In this document: positions 1 through 6,844 of the stretch, piece by piece | Numbering within the stretch: the stretch's first letter is position 1 | Layout: the number at the start of each line of letters is the position of its first letter | Assembly: GCA_003526435.1 (NCBI GenBank) | Contig: DPWF01000082.1 | Location: 1 to 11,182, forward strand | Reading direction: 5' to 3' | Length of the DNA stretch: 11,182 nt | DNA from: Chitinophagaceae bacterium | GTDB lineage: Bacteria > Bacteroidota > Bacteroidia > Chitinophagales > Chitinophagaceae | Notes under the pieces: generated by a model | What the model saw: only the letters and a program-made list of their open reading frames with translations | Told to the model about the DNA's origin: nothing | Database searches by the model: none | Position numbers and translations under genes: made by a program

Positions 1-546
1 CATTACAACCTGCGGCACTTGTCCATCCAGTACTTTGAATGAATAATCGTGGTTATGATACGCGAAACGTATCCCGTTCTTTTTAGCGGTTTCACCCGAT
101 TTATTGAATTCATCATTAAATCGTTTGAAATCATCTATTGATTTTTGCGGTCCTTTCCATGGACAGATGAGGTACGACATGCCAATCTCGGCAGCTTCTG
201 CTGATTTGCGTTCAAACTCAACGGTATTGTTACAGTGCGATGAAATGATTTTCATCCCAAGATCATCCATCAGTTTTTTAAATTCGGTGTTTTTCATCCC
301 CCAGAAAAAACCTTTTGGACCCTCAAAGCTTTCTATTTGTTTATACCCATAGGAAGCCAGCTTGGTAAGCGTATCTTTTGCATCTGCAAACATGGCTTCT
401 TTTACGGTCCATAGCTGAATGCCAAATGAACCGATGGGTTTATAAGCGAGCTCATCCAGCACAGATGATTTACCGGCAAAAGGGAGTGATAATGCCGCTG
501 CCGCAAAACCAGTATTACGAAGAAAGTCTCTGCGATTGATTGACAT
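1..546 (-). CDS. Sugar phosphate isomerase/epimerase, TIM barrel, Tat leader (C-terminus off window)
   Basis: The visible part is the first 182 residues of a xylose-isomerase-like TIM-barrel protein; the C-terminal portion lies beyond the window. The start at 546 is chosen because a textbook twin-arginine leader follows at once: NRRDFL at residues 4-9, then a hydrophobic AAAALSLPFAG stretch, so export to the periplasm by Tat is likely. The mature domain opens with FGIQLWTVKE (41-50), the first strand typical of this family. SSHCNN (102-107) and AYHNHDYSF (162-170) are strand-end motifs; the latter is common in family members that act on sugars or inosose-like substrates. It is the last visible gene of the minus-strand run behind the GMC dehydrogenase, so its substrate is probably a 3-keto sugar or 3-keto-glycoside made by that enzyme. 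That role is inferred from context. The metal ligands near the C-terminus cannot be inspected here. Confidence 0.88.
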   Translation of the reverse strand, partial: MSINRRDFLRNTGFAAAALSLPFAGKSSVLDELAYKPIGSFGIQLWTVKEAMFADAKDTLTKLASYGYKQIESFEGPKGFFWGMKNTEFKKLMDDLGMKIISSHCNNTVEFERKSAEAAEIGMSYLICPWKGPQKSIDDFKRFNDEFNKSGETAKKNGIRFAYHNHDYSFKVLDGQVPQVVM

Positions 547-579
547 GGTTTGTAAGATTAAAGAGTTAGAAAAGAAATA

Positions 580-674
580 AAATTCAAAAGCCAAAACTCA
601 AAAACCAAAAAATATGCCGGGTTAATCAACCACCCATACTTCTTCTGAGTTTTGAATTTTGACTTTTGAATTTA
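580..674 (-). repeat. Heptad-period inverted repeat A, after the subunit-3 gene
   Basis: The left arm (580-606) reads as 7-nt units AAATTCA, AAAGCCA, AAACTCA, AAAACCA. The right arm (647-673) reads as GAGTTTT, GAATTTT, GACTTTT, GAATTTA. Folded as minus-strand RNA the arms give 23 Watson-Crick pairs, three G-U pairs and one mismatch around a 40-nt loop. The element begins 9 nt after the stop codon of the gene ending at 684 and precedes the start at 546. A 3'-end hairpin or weak terminator role is inferred. Confidence 0.75.
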
Positions 675-683
675 ATTTTATAC

Positions 684-1247
684 TTATCCCCAGGCCTTAT
701 CGCCTTTGTTGTAAGGGATACAACCTTCATATTTACCGGGTACAGCTACATAACGCAGTGCTTTGGTGGCCCCTACTTCTGATGTAAAGAAACCGAACAA
801 TGTGAGTTCTTTGAACATCCTGAAATAATGATTGGGATCTTCGTCTTTTTTAGTCTTCTGGTATTCCTTTGCTTCCTTGTCTATATCAACCAACAAAGCA
901 TGTCTTTGTTCTGCTGAACTTTCAATAAAGGTTTTATTGTTTTTCTTTTTACTGGCTTCATCCAGTTTTTTGAAACCTTCTTTAAAGATTACCTGGTCTT
1001 TGGCTTCATAACAATCTTTTACATATACCGACATAAATTCACCCACTTTGGCTTCTTTGGCTCCGGGTGTACTGGTGGCTGGTAAAATGGTTTCTCCTAC
1101 TTCATTCAGGAAACTGATTTCTTCAGGAGAAAAACTGATACCACTATCTGTACCACTGGTTTTACAACCTGTAAGAAAAGCGGTAGAACCGATGATTGTT
1201 CCCCCAAGCAGCAATGCCACGCTGGAAAGGGCTTCTCTTCTATTCAT
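684..1247 (-). CDS. Gluconate 2-dehydrogenase subunit 3 family lipoprotein (partner of the GMC dehydrogenase)
   Basis: This 187-residue protein is the small subunit that normally accompanies GMC-type membrane dehydrogenases (PF13618 type; LacC-like in glucoside 3-dehydrogenases). It starts with NRREAL, a twin-arginine-like motif, then a hydrophobic segment ending in the lipobox LTGC with the acylated Cys at residue 28. SPEEISFLNEVGETILPAT and TPGAKEAKVGEF follow, and both are characteristic of the family, as is the C-terminal GKYEGCIPYNKGDKAWG. An in-frame ATG exists 18 codons upstream at 1301, but that extension is encoded by the neighbouring repeat and would bury the leader, so 1247 is preferred. 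The catalytic partner upstream has no signal peptide. By analogy with known family members this subunit probably carries it through Tat and anchors it to a membrane; that is inference. Confidence 0.9.
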   Translation of the reverse strand: MNRREALSSVALLLGGTIIGSTAFLTGCKTSGTDSGISFSPEEISFLNEVGETILPATSTPGAKEAKVGEFMSVYVKDCYEAKDQVIFKEGFKKLDEASKKKNNKTFIESSAEQRHALLVDIDKEAKEYQKTKKDEDPNHYFRMFKELTLFGFFTSEVGATKALRYVAVPGKYEGCIPYNKGDKAWG

Positions 1248-1263
1248 GGTGATGAGTTTTTTG

Positions 1264-1332
1264 TGTGAATGGTGAATGGTGAATGGTGAATTTTGGTTCA
1301 TCTAATTGACCATTCACCATTGACCATTGACA
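1264..1332 (-). repeat. Heptad-period inverted repeat B (ATGGTGA/ATTGACC words)
   Basis: The left arm (1264-1290) is built of ATGGTGA-type 7-mers, and the right arm (1306-1332) of the complementary ATTGACC/ATTCACC words. The arms pair at 24 of 27 positions around a 15-nt loop; the three mismatches are G-G on the plus strand. The element starts 1 nt after the stop codon of the dehydrogenase gene and fills nearly the whole gap to the subunit-3 gene. The same heptamer recurs as a direct tandem array at 10556-10618. Confidence 0.8.
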
Positions 1333-1333
1333 A

Positions 1334-3013
1334 CTATAAATTTTGTTTTTTCAATTCAGTCACTGCATGATCTGCTGCGCGGGCAGTAAAGGCCATGTAG
1401 GTGAGTGATGGGTTTACGCAAGCTGATGATGTCATAAACGCACCATCGGTAATGTACACGTTTGGTGCATCCCAAACCTGGTTGAATTTATTCACCACCG
1501 ATGTTTTTGGATCATGACCCATACGGGCAGTACCCATTTCATGGATACCACGACCCAGTACGCCATTGCCTTCATAACCGTTTACGTCTTTAACACCTGC
1601 ATTGGTGAGTATTTCAATGGCATCCTTCTGCATGTCTTTTCTCATTTTGATTTCGTTCTCTTTCAATTCGCAATCAAACGACAATACAGGCAGTCCCCAT
1701 TTATCTTTTACATTTTTATCCAGTGTAATTTTGTTGCTGTGATCGGGTAATACTTCACCAAAGCCCATCATACCAAAGGTCCAGCCTCCTGGTTCTGTAA
1801 GCGCATCTTTAAAATCTGCACCAATACTCAGTTCAGCCACATCACGTCCCCATCCTTGTCTTGATGCACTTCCCTGGTAACCAAAGCCACGTAAATAATC
1901 GCGCTTATCTCCATTAATATTCTGGAAGCGTGGTATGTAGATACCATTGGCACGGCGACCAAAATAGTATTTGTCTTCATAACCTTCAACACGTCCACCT
2001 GCACCTACTCCTAGGTGGTGGTCCATAATATTATGACCCAACTCACCGCTGCTGCTGCCCAAACCATCGGGCCATACATCAGTTGCAGAGTTCATCAGTA
2101 TCCATGAAGTATTCAATGCAGAAGCATTCAGGAATACGATCTTGGCGTTATAAGTATATGTTTTGTTGGTTTCGGCATCGATGATTTCTACACCGGTTGC
2201 GCGTTTTTTGTCCTTATCGTAGAGTACCCTTGTTACAATTGACCAGGGGCGTAAGGTAAGATTACCCGTTTTCATAGCCGCCGGTAAAGTAGATGACTGC
2301 GTACTGAAATAAGCACCAAACGGACATCCCAGCCAGCATTTATTCCTGTACTGACAATTGGTACGGCCTTCATGTTCCTGTGTAAGATTGGCCACACGAC
2401 CAATAATCATATGACGCTGGTTCTTATAATATTCCTTGATACGCTTAGAAAGATCTTTCTCTACGCAATTGAGTTCCATTGGTGGGAGGAAATCGCTGTC
2501 GGGCAAATGTGGTAATCCTTCTTTACTACCACTGATGCCTGCAAATCTTTCTACGTATGTGTACCATTTTTCAATGTCTTTATAACGAACGGGCCAGTCA
2601 ACGCCTACCCCGTCTTTTGCATTGGCTTCAAAATCGAGATCGCTCCATCGATAGCTTTGGCGGCCCCACATCAATGAACGACCTCCTACATGATAACCAC
2701 GGAACCAGTCGAAACGTTTTACTTCCGTGTACGGGCTTTCTTTTTCATTCACCCAGTAATCAAGATTGGTTTCATTAAGAGGGTAATCGCGTTTCAGTAC
2801 CGGATAATCATTGATCATCTGCTGGGTTCTTCTTCCGCGATGGGGGTAATCCCATGCTTCTTTGTTGGCGTTCACATAGTCTTTAATGTGTTCTATGTTT
2901 CGCCCACGTTCGAGCAGGAGCACTTTCAGCCCCTTTTCGGTAAGCTCTTTGGCGGCCCATCCGCCACTGATTCCCGAGCCTACAACGATTGCATCATAAT
3001 TTTGGTCGGCCAT
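1334..3013 (-). CDS. GMC-family FAD dehydrogenase, probable glucoside 3-dehydrogenase catalytic subunit
   Basis: At 559 residues this has the usual length of GMC dehydrogenase large subunits. The FAD-binding dinucleotide fold is at the N-terminus: GSGISGG (12-18), with the ribose-binding acidic residue in LLLERG (E35). YHVGGRSLMWGRQSYRW (107-123) is the flavin-contact region. The C-terminal catalytic pair is His491 in GIHEMGTARMG and Asn534 in CVNPSLTYMA. Cysteines at 220, 226 and 230 (C-x5-C-x3-C) sit where related FAD glucose dehydrogenases bind an Fe-S cluster. No signal peptide is present, consistent with co-export by the small subunit encoded next. Relatives oxidise the C3 hydroxyl of glucosides and disaccharides (LacA-like); the presence of DUF1080 in the same locus favours that over gluconate or sorbitol oxidation. 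The exact substrate cannot be read from sequence. Confidence 0.92.
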   Translation of the reverse strand: MADQNYDAIVVGSGISGGWAAKELTEKGLKVLLLERGRNIEHIKDYVNANKEAWDYPHRGRRTQQMINDYPVLKRDYPLNETNLDYWVNEKESPYTEVKRFDWFRGYHVGGRSLMWGRQSYRWSDLDFEANAKDGVGVDWPVRYKDIEKWYTYVERFAGISGSKEGLPHLPDSDFLPPMELNCVEKDLSKRIKEYYKNQRHMIIGRVANLTQEHEGRTNCQYRNKCWLGCPFGAYFSTQSSTLPAAMKTGNLTLRPWSIVTRVLYDKDKKRATGVEIIDAETNKTYTYNAKIVFLNASALNTSWILMNSATDVWPDGLGSSSGELGHNIMDHHLGVGAGGRVEGYEDKYYFGRRANGIYIPRFQNINGDKRDYLRGFGYQGSASRQGWGRDVAELSIGADFKDALTEPGGWTFGMMGFGEVLPDHSNKITLDKNVKDKWGLPVLSFDCELKENEIKMRKDMQKDAIEILTNAGVKDVNGYEGNGVLGRGIHEMGTARMGHDPKTSVVNKFNQVWDAPNVYITDGAFMTSSACVNPSLTYMAFTARAADHAVTELKKQNL

Positions 3014-3051
3014 GGTCTGTTTGTTTATGAAGGTTTGTGGTTTGAATGTTA

Positions 3052-3122
3052 TTAGACCATAGTTGATAGTCTATGGTCCATAGTTTATTTTTCTTCTTCC
3101 ATGGACTATGGACCATGGACTA
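3052..3122 (-). repeat. Heptad-period inverted repeat C (ATAGTCT/ATGGACC words)
   Basis: The left side reads as ATAGTTG, ATAGTCT, ATGGTCC, ATAGTTT (3059-3086); the right side as ATGGACT, ATGGACC, ATGGACT (3101-3121). The core arms 3067-3084 and 3105-3122 pair over 18 bp with one T-G position. A smaller nested hairpin is possible (GACCATAG at 3055-3062 with CTATGGTC at 3071-3078). The element starts about 11 nt after the stop codon of the gene ending at 3134 and fills most of the 120-bp gap. Confidence 0.75.
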
Positions 3123-3133
3123 CCCCACTATTA

Positions 3134-4024
3134 TCACACATCACAAATCTGGATCGCTTTTCTAAGCGAACCGAGTTTATCATTACCTGTCGGAATAAAT
3201 TCCTGTGCTACATATTGTTTAAACCCGGTTTCTACAATGGCTTTCATAATGGCAGGATAATACAGTTCCTGCGACTCATCTATTTCATGACGTCCCGGAA
3301 CACCCGCTGTGTGATAATGTCCGAAATACTGATGATCTTTTTTGATGGTTCTGATGATATCACCTTCATTGATCTGCATATGATAGATATCATACAACAA
3401 TTTGAAATTAGGCGACCCCAGTCGCTTGCACAATTCAACACCCCAGGCAGAACTATCGCACATATAGTCTTTATGATCAACCTTGCTGTTAAAGAGTTCC
3501 ATCTGGATAACCACTCCTTTTTTTTCTGCCAGCGACATAATTTGTTTCAACCCTTCCACACAGTTTTTCAAACCGGTTTCATCGTCCATGCCATTCCTGT
3601 TACCACTAAAACAGATCAGGTTGGTGTAACCTGCTTTTGATACCAGTTCGATATGATCTGTATAATTTTTGATGAGTGTTGAATGGTATTGAGGATCGTT
3701 CCAGCCTTTCACCAGACCAATTTCTGCGCCATTACACATGGTAGAGATAAGGTTGTGTTTTTTCAGGATATCCCAGTCTTTAGGCCCCACGAGGTCAATA
3801 CCTACCAATCCCATTTCTTTTACAATAACACATAACTGATCAAGTGGTATATCATTGTAACACCAGCGGCAAACGGAATGATTGATGTTTCCTTTGAGTG
3901 CCATGGGAGATGTATTGGTTAACTGATCGGATGTAAAAGATGAAATGGCTGTTCCTGTTGCCAGCATAGCCGACCCCGCCAGCAATTGTTTGATCGTTTT
4001 TCTTCTGTTAGAATCTGTTGCCAT
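3134..4024 (-). CDS. Hydroxypyruvate isomerase-like TIM-barrel isomerase with Tat-type leader
   Basis: This 296-residue protein has a twin-arginine-like leader (NRRKTIKQLLAGSAML, residues 6-21) and a full TIM barrel resembling the Hyi branch of the sugar phosphate isomerase/epimerase superfamily. The probable divalent-metal ligands are all in place: Glu176 (IQMELFNS), Asp212 (LLYDIYHMQ), His238 (GHYHTAGVPGRHE) and Glu275 (AQEFIPT). The VPGRHE segment is typical of hydroxypyruvate isomerase relatives. Despite that resemblance, a periplasmic location next to a sugar dehydrogenase makes real hydroxypyruvate isomerase activity unlikely. Isomerisation or lyase action on a 3-keto sugar or glycoside is a better inference. 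The gap to the upstream transporter gene is only 39 bp, so the two are probably co-transcribed. Confidence 0.88.
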   Translation of the reverse strand: MATDSNRRKTIKQLLAGSAMLATGTAISSFTSDQLTNTSPMALKGNINHSVCRWCYNDIPLDQLCVIVKEMGLVGIDLVGPKDWDILKKHNLISTMCNGAEIGLVKGWNDPQYHSTLIKNYTDHIELVSKAGYTNLICFSGNRNGMDDETGLKNCVEGLKQIMSLAEKKGVVIQMELFNSKVDHKDYMCDSSAWGVELCKRLGSPNFKLLYDIYHMQINEGDIIRTIKKDHQYFGHYHTAGVPGRHEIDESQELYYPAIMKAIVETGFKQYVAQEFIPTGNDKLGSLRKAIQICDV

Positions 4025-4063
4025 GGTTGTTCATTCGCAGGTAATAAATGTAAGTATTAATGT

Positions 4064-5347
4064 TTAACCAGCATTTGTTGTCGGTGAATTTGCCTTGTTT
4101 TTATTGCGCATATAAAACAACAGCCCTGCAAATGCTATCGATAAAATAACAGGGATGATCAATGTTGCATTCAATACTTCCGGACCAGCCAGTTTTTTTG
4201 CTTCACCAAGGGCATTGGCCATTTCTGTTCCGGCGGCTGCATTGGAATAATCGGCCAGACTGGCGCCTGCGGGAAGTTTTGCAACCAGTAGGTTGTCATA
4301 ATACCCGCTCATGAAAATCATATACACAGAAACAGCAAACATACCGGCACCGCCCATCAGGTTTAATCCAACGGCACCTGTTTTTGGCAGGTTCTCTGAA
4401 ACAAAACCCAGCATGGTGGGCCAGAAATAACAAACACCCATACCAAATACAATAGCACCTACAAAAAGCATATTGCCTGTGGTATGACCCATAAGATATA
4501 AACCCGCTGCTGATAAAATAGCAGAAATCAACAACACACCTGCAGGAGAAAAACGATGCACCACAGGCTCGGCAAATGCACGACCCAATACCATGATACC
4601 CGTTTCAATAGTCAGTAACAGAATAGCATTATCTGAAACATTTTTGAGCAGCAGATCAATCCACTGACCTGTAAAGAGTTCTGTAATGGCAGTACCAAAC
4701 ATCAGTATGATCATAAAAATAAACAAGGGATTCAGCAGCGATTTATACATCTCTGCTGTAGATACCCCACTTGCCACCCTCTCCGTAACGGGGAAGCTGA
4801 GCTTGCTGAACAGGTAACCATAAATGATGGTAGGAATAAGCATCAGTCCAACCTGCACCTGCCAGCCGATACCTGCTTTATCAAGGAAATAAACAATCAG
4901 TGTGCCTATTACAATTCCACCAGGGAACCATAAATGGAAATGATTGAGTTTAGTCGTTTTATTATCGGAATATATGGTAGCTACTAATGGATTACAGGCT
5001 GCTTCAACGGTTCCGTTGGCAATACCCACACAAAGGGTTGATATAAAAAGTGTCCAGTATCCACCGGCAAAAATGGTAAGTGCAATACCAGCTAAATGAA
5101 AGAGGAATGCAATGATGAGCAGTTTTTTCATCCCAATCACATCAACAACAAAACCACCAATAACCACTGCAAGCGGGAAACCCCAGAAGGCGGTGGCAGC
5201 AATGGTTCCTAACTGAGCGGCGTTTAATTCAAATTCTACACCGAGGCGACCCAAAATACCAGCACGAATACCGAATGACAGAGAAGTTACCAATAATGCC
5301 AGGCAACTGGCAACAAACAATTGTTTGCGTTGGGGAGTGGCTTGCAT
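4064..5347 (-). CDS. MFS sugar transporter, 12-TM type
   Basis: A 427-residue polytopic membrane protein with hydrophobic segments across its whole length, which is normal for a 12-helix major facilitator. GGFVVDVIGMKK (64-75), between the second and third helices, matches MFS motif A. NGTVEAACNPLVATIY (111-126) and LNHFHLWFPGG (about 134-144) resemble the fucose/hexose (FHS) branch and similar sugar porters of Bacteroidota. It is the first gene of the minus-strand arm and begins next to the shared divergent promoter, so it should import the sugar or 3-keto-sugar product released in the periplasm. The proton-symport mechanism and the substrate are inferred from family and context only. Confidence 0.88.
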   Translation of the reverse strand: MQATPQRKQLFVASCLALLVTSLSFGIRAGILGRLGVEFELNAAQLGTIAATAFWGFPLAVVIGGFVVDVIGMKKLLIIAFLFHLAGIALTIFAGGYWTLFISTLCVGIANGTVEAACNPLVATIYSDNKTTKLNHFHLWFPGGIVIGTLIVYFLDKAGIGWQVQVGLMLIPTIIYGYLFSKLSFPVTERVASGVSTAEMYKSLLNPLFIFMIILMFGTAITELFTGQWIDLLLKNVSDNAILLLTIETGIMVLGRAFAEPVVHRFSPAGVLLISAILSAAGLYLMGHTTGNMLFVGAIVFGMGVCYFWPTMLGFVSENLPKTGAVGLNLMGGAGMFAVSVYMIFMSGYYDNLLVAKLPAGASLADYSNAAAGTEMANALGEAKKLAGPEVLNATLIIPVILSIAFAGLLFYMRNKNKANSPTTNAG

Positions 5348-5451
5348 ATCGTTTTAAGTTGTTGGTTGAAATAAGCCACTAAATGTAATTTTATGTTCAA
5401 ACAAAGAGGGAAAAAATTTTACTCATCTGACGGCAGTTTTTCCTGCTTTTC

Positions 5452-5465
5452 CGCAAACGTTTGTG
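5452..5465. promoter_or_regulatory. LacI/PurR-family-like operator (CGCAAACGTTTGTG)
   Basis: The 10-bp core CAAACGTTTG (5454-5463) is a perfect palindrome with the central CpG typical of LacI/GalR-family operators. The flanks make it nearly identical to the PurR-type consensus GCAAACGTTTGC. It lies between divergent sugar genes, where a sugar-responsive LacI-family repressor would be expected. No such regulator is encoded in this window, so the match rests on the site alone. Confidence 0.5.
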
Positions 5466-5526
5466 TTGTTTTATCTGTATCAAAATGATAAAATTTCTCC
5501 GGCTTCCATTTTTTTAATAACCTTAC

Positions 5527-5549
5527 ATTCCTGAAATCATTTCAGTAAT
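5527..5549. promoter_or_regulatory. Palindrome CTGAAA-TCA-TTTCAG upstream of the oxidoreductase start
   Basis: Positions 5531-5545 form a perfect inverted repeat with 6-nt arms and a 3-nt spacer. Including the flanks, 9 of 10 positions pair over 23 bp. It ends 26 nt before the ATG at 5576, a position suited to an operator overlapping the promoter or to a 5' UTR hairpin. The binding factor is unknown. Confidence 0.4.
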
Positions 5550-5575
5550 AACCTGAACCTATAAAATAAAATCAC

Positions 5576-6742
5576 ATGAACCGAAAACTCAGGATGGGTA
5601 TGGTGGGTGGTGGTAAAGATGCATTCATCGGTGCCATTCACCGACTGGCAGCCAACATGGATGGTTTGATTGAAGTTTGCTGTGGTGCGTTGAGTATCAA
5701 CCCCGACATCGCAAAAGACTCAGGTCGCTCTTTATTTCTTCCCGAAGACAGGATTTACCTGAACTATGAAGAAATGATTACTAAGGAGAGCCAGTTACCA
5801 GCCGATAAACGCATGGATTTTGTAACCATCGTTACACCCAATTTCGCACACTTTGCACCGGCCATGATGGCACTGGATCATGGGTTTCATGTAGTGATTG
5901 AAAAACCCATTGCCTTTACACTCGATGAAGCCCGCCAGCTTCACCAGAAAGTACAGGAAACAGGATTAACCCTTTGTTTAACGCATACTTATTCCGGTTA
6001 TCCGATGGTAAAACAGGCCCGTGCCATGGTAGCCGCGGGTGTATTGGGTAAAATCAGAAAAGTATGGGTGGAATATCCGCAAGGATGGCTGAGTAAATTA
6101 TCTGAAAGAGAGGGTAATGCACAAGCAGCCTGGAGAACAGATCCAAAAAAATCGGGTAAAGCCGGCGCCATGGGCGATATAGGAACACATGCCGCTCACC
6201 TTGCTGAATATATTACGGGTGCAGAGATCACACATCTGTGTGCCGATCTTAACGCCTTGGTAGAAGGCCGTTTACTGGATGATGACGGCAATGTACTGCT
6301 CCGCATGAGTAATGGAGCACGAGGTGTACTGATGGCATCGCAGGTAGCAGCAGGTGAAGAAAATGCGCTGAAGATTCGTGTGTATGGAGAAAAAGGTGGA
6401 TTGGAATGGGCACAACATGAACCCAACACTTTACTGGTAAAATGGCTCGATCAGCCCACACAGATTTTACGTGCCGGTGGCAATTACGGCGACAGACTCA
6501 GCTCCTTCGCCACACATAATTGCAGAACACCGGGCGGACATCCGGAAGGATACCTAGAGGCATTTGCCAATATCTACCGCAATTTTGCTTTAACACTATC
6601 TGCCCGCATCGACGGTACTACCCCAACTGCGGAAATGCTCGACTTCCCCAATACCAATGATGGTTTGAGAGGAATGGCATTTATTGATAACGTTGTAGCT
6701 TCTGCAGCATCAGATGTAAAATGGACGGAATATAAAATATGA
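5576..6742 (+). CDS. Gfo/Idh/MocA-family NAD(P)-dependent oxidoreductase
   Basis: A 388-residue protein of the usual family length. The N-terminal Rossmann fold opens with MGMVGGGKDAFIGAIHR (7-23), followed by VTIVTPNFAHFAPA (83-96). The hallmark EKP motif is Glu109-Lys110-Pro111, and the second-domain motif GDIGTHAAHLAEY (200-212) holds the probable catalytic-site histidines. No signal peptide is present, so it should act in the cytosol. In 3-keto-glycoside loci, enzymes of this family interconvert 3-keto and 3-hydroxy sugars with a nicotinamide cofactor. Here it would reduce imported 3-keto-glucose or a similar ketone, which is inferred from the neighbourhood. The ATG at 5576 follows an A-rich leader without Shine-Dalgarno, as usual for Bacteroidota, and is the first gene of the plus-strand arm. 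Confidence 0.92.
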   Translation: MNRKLRMGMVGGGKDAFIGAIHRLAANMDGLIEVCCGALSINPDIAKDSGRSLFLPEDRIYLNYEEMITKESQLPADKRMDFVTIVTPNFAHFAPAMMALDHGFHVVIEKPIAFTLDEARQLHQKVQETGLTLCLTHTYSGYPMVKQARAMVAAGVLGKIRKVWVEYPQGWLSKLSEREGNAQAAWRTDPKKSGKAGAMGDIGTHAAHLAEYITGAEITHLCADLNALVEGRLLDDDGNVLLRMSNGARGVLMASQVAAGEENALKIRVYGEKGGLEWAQHEPNTLLVKWLDQPTQILRAGGNYGDRLSSFATHNCRTPGGHPEGYLEAFANIYRNFALTLSARIDGTTPTAEMLDFPNTNDGLRGMAFIDNVVASAASDVKWTEYKI

Positions 6743-6815
6743 GTGAGTAGTCAGTAGTGAGTGGTGAGTAAAATAATTCTACTCACTACTGACTATTCAC
6801 TACTCACTATTCGAT
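6742..6815 (+). repeat. Heptad-period inverted repeat D (AGTAGTG/ACTCACT words)
   Basis: The left arm (6742-6770) contains AGTAGTC, AGTAGTG, AGTGGTG. The right arm (6780-6808) contains ACTCACT, ACTGACT, ATTCACT, ACTCACT, and a further unit ATTCGAT follows. The arms pair at 25 of 29 positions by Watson-Crick, and two of the four exceptions become G-U pairs in plus-strand RNA. The loop is 9 nt. The element overlaps the last base of the oxidoreductase stop codon. Confidence 0.8.
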
Positions 6816-6844
6816 TACTCTCTAATCATTAAATTTCTTTCAAC

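Larger units (their letters stand above)
5348..5575. promoter_or_regulatory. Divergent promoter region between the two arms of the sugar locus
   Basis: This 228-bp AT-rich gap separates the transporter and oxidoreductase genes, which point away from each other, so both arms must start here or internally. I see no unambiguous Bacteroidota promoter. On the minus strand TACATTTA is close to the -7 consensus, but the nearest TTTG is only 14 nt upstream instead of about 19-21. Palindromes stand out: 5452-5465, 5527-5549, and TTTTATC (5469-5475) with GATAAAA (5487-5493). No heptad-period repeat is present here, unlike most other gaps. Confidence 0.6.

Noticed and set aside
1248..1301. An 18-codon N-terminal extension of the subunit-3 protein
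   Set aside because: It is encoded by the heptad repeat arm and would place a polar stretch before the NRREAL leader and lipobox; the start at 1247 gives a normal leader.
3101..3640. Open plus-strand frame of 179 codons opposite the Hyi-like isomerase
   Set aside because: The opposite strand encodes a clear enzyme with all metal ligands; the plus-strand product has no recognisable domain and starts in a repeat.
5374..5410. Minus-strand promoter with TACATTTA for the transporter
   Set aside because: The only TTTG candidates lie 10-14 nt away, too close for the usual 19-21 nt spacing, so it is not listed as a separate feature.
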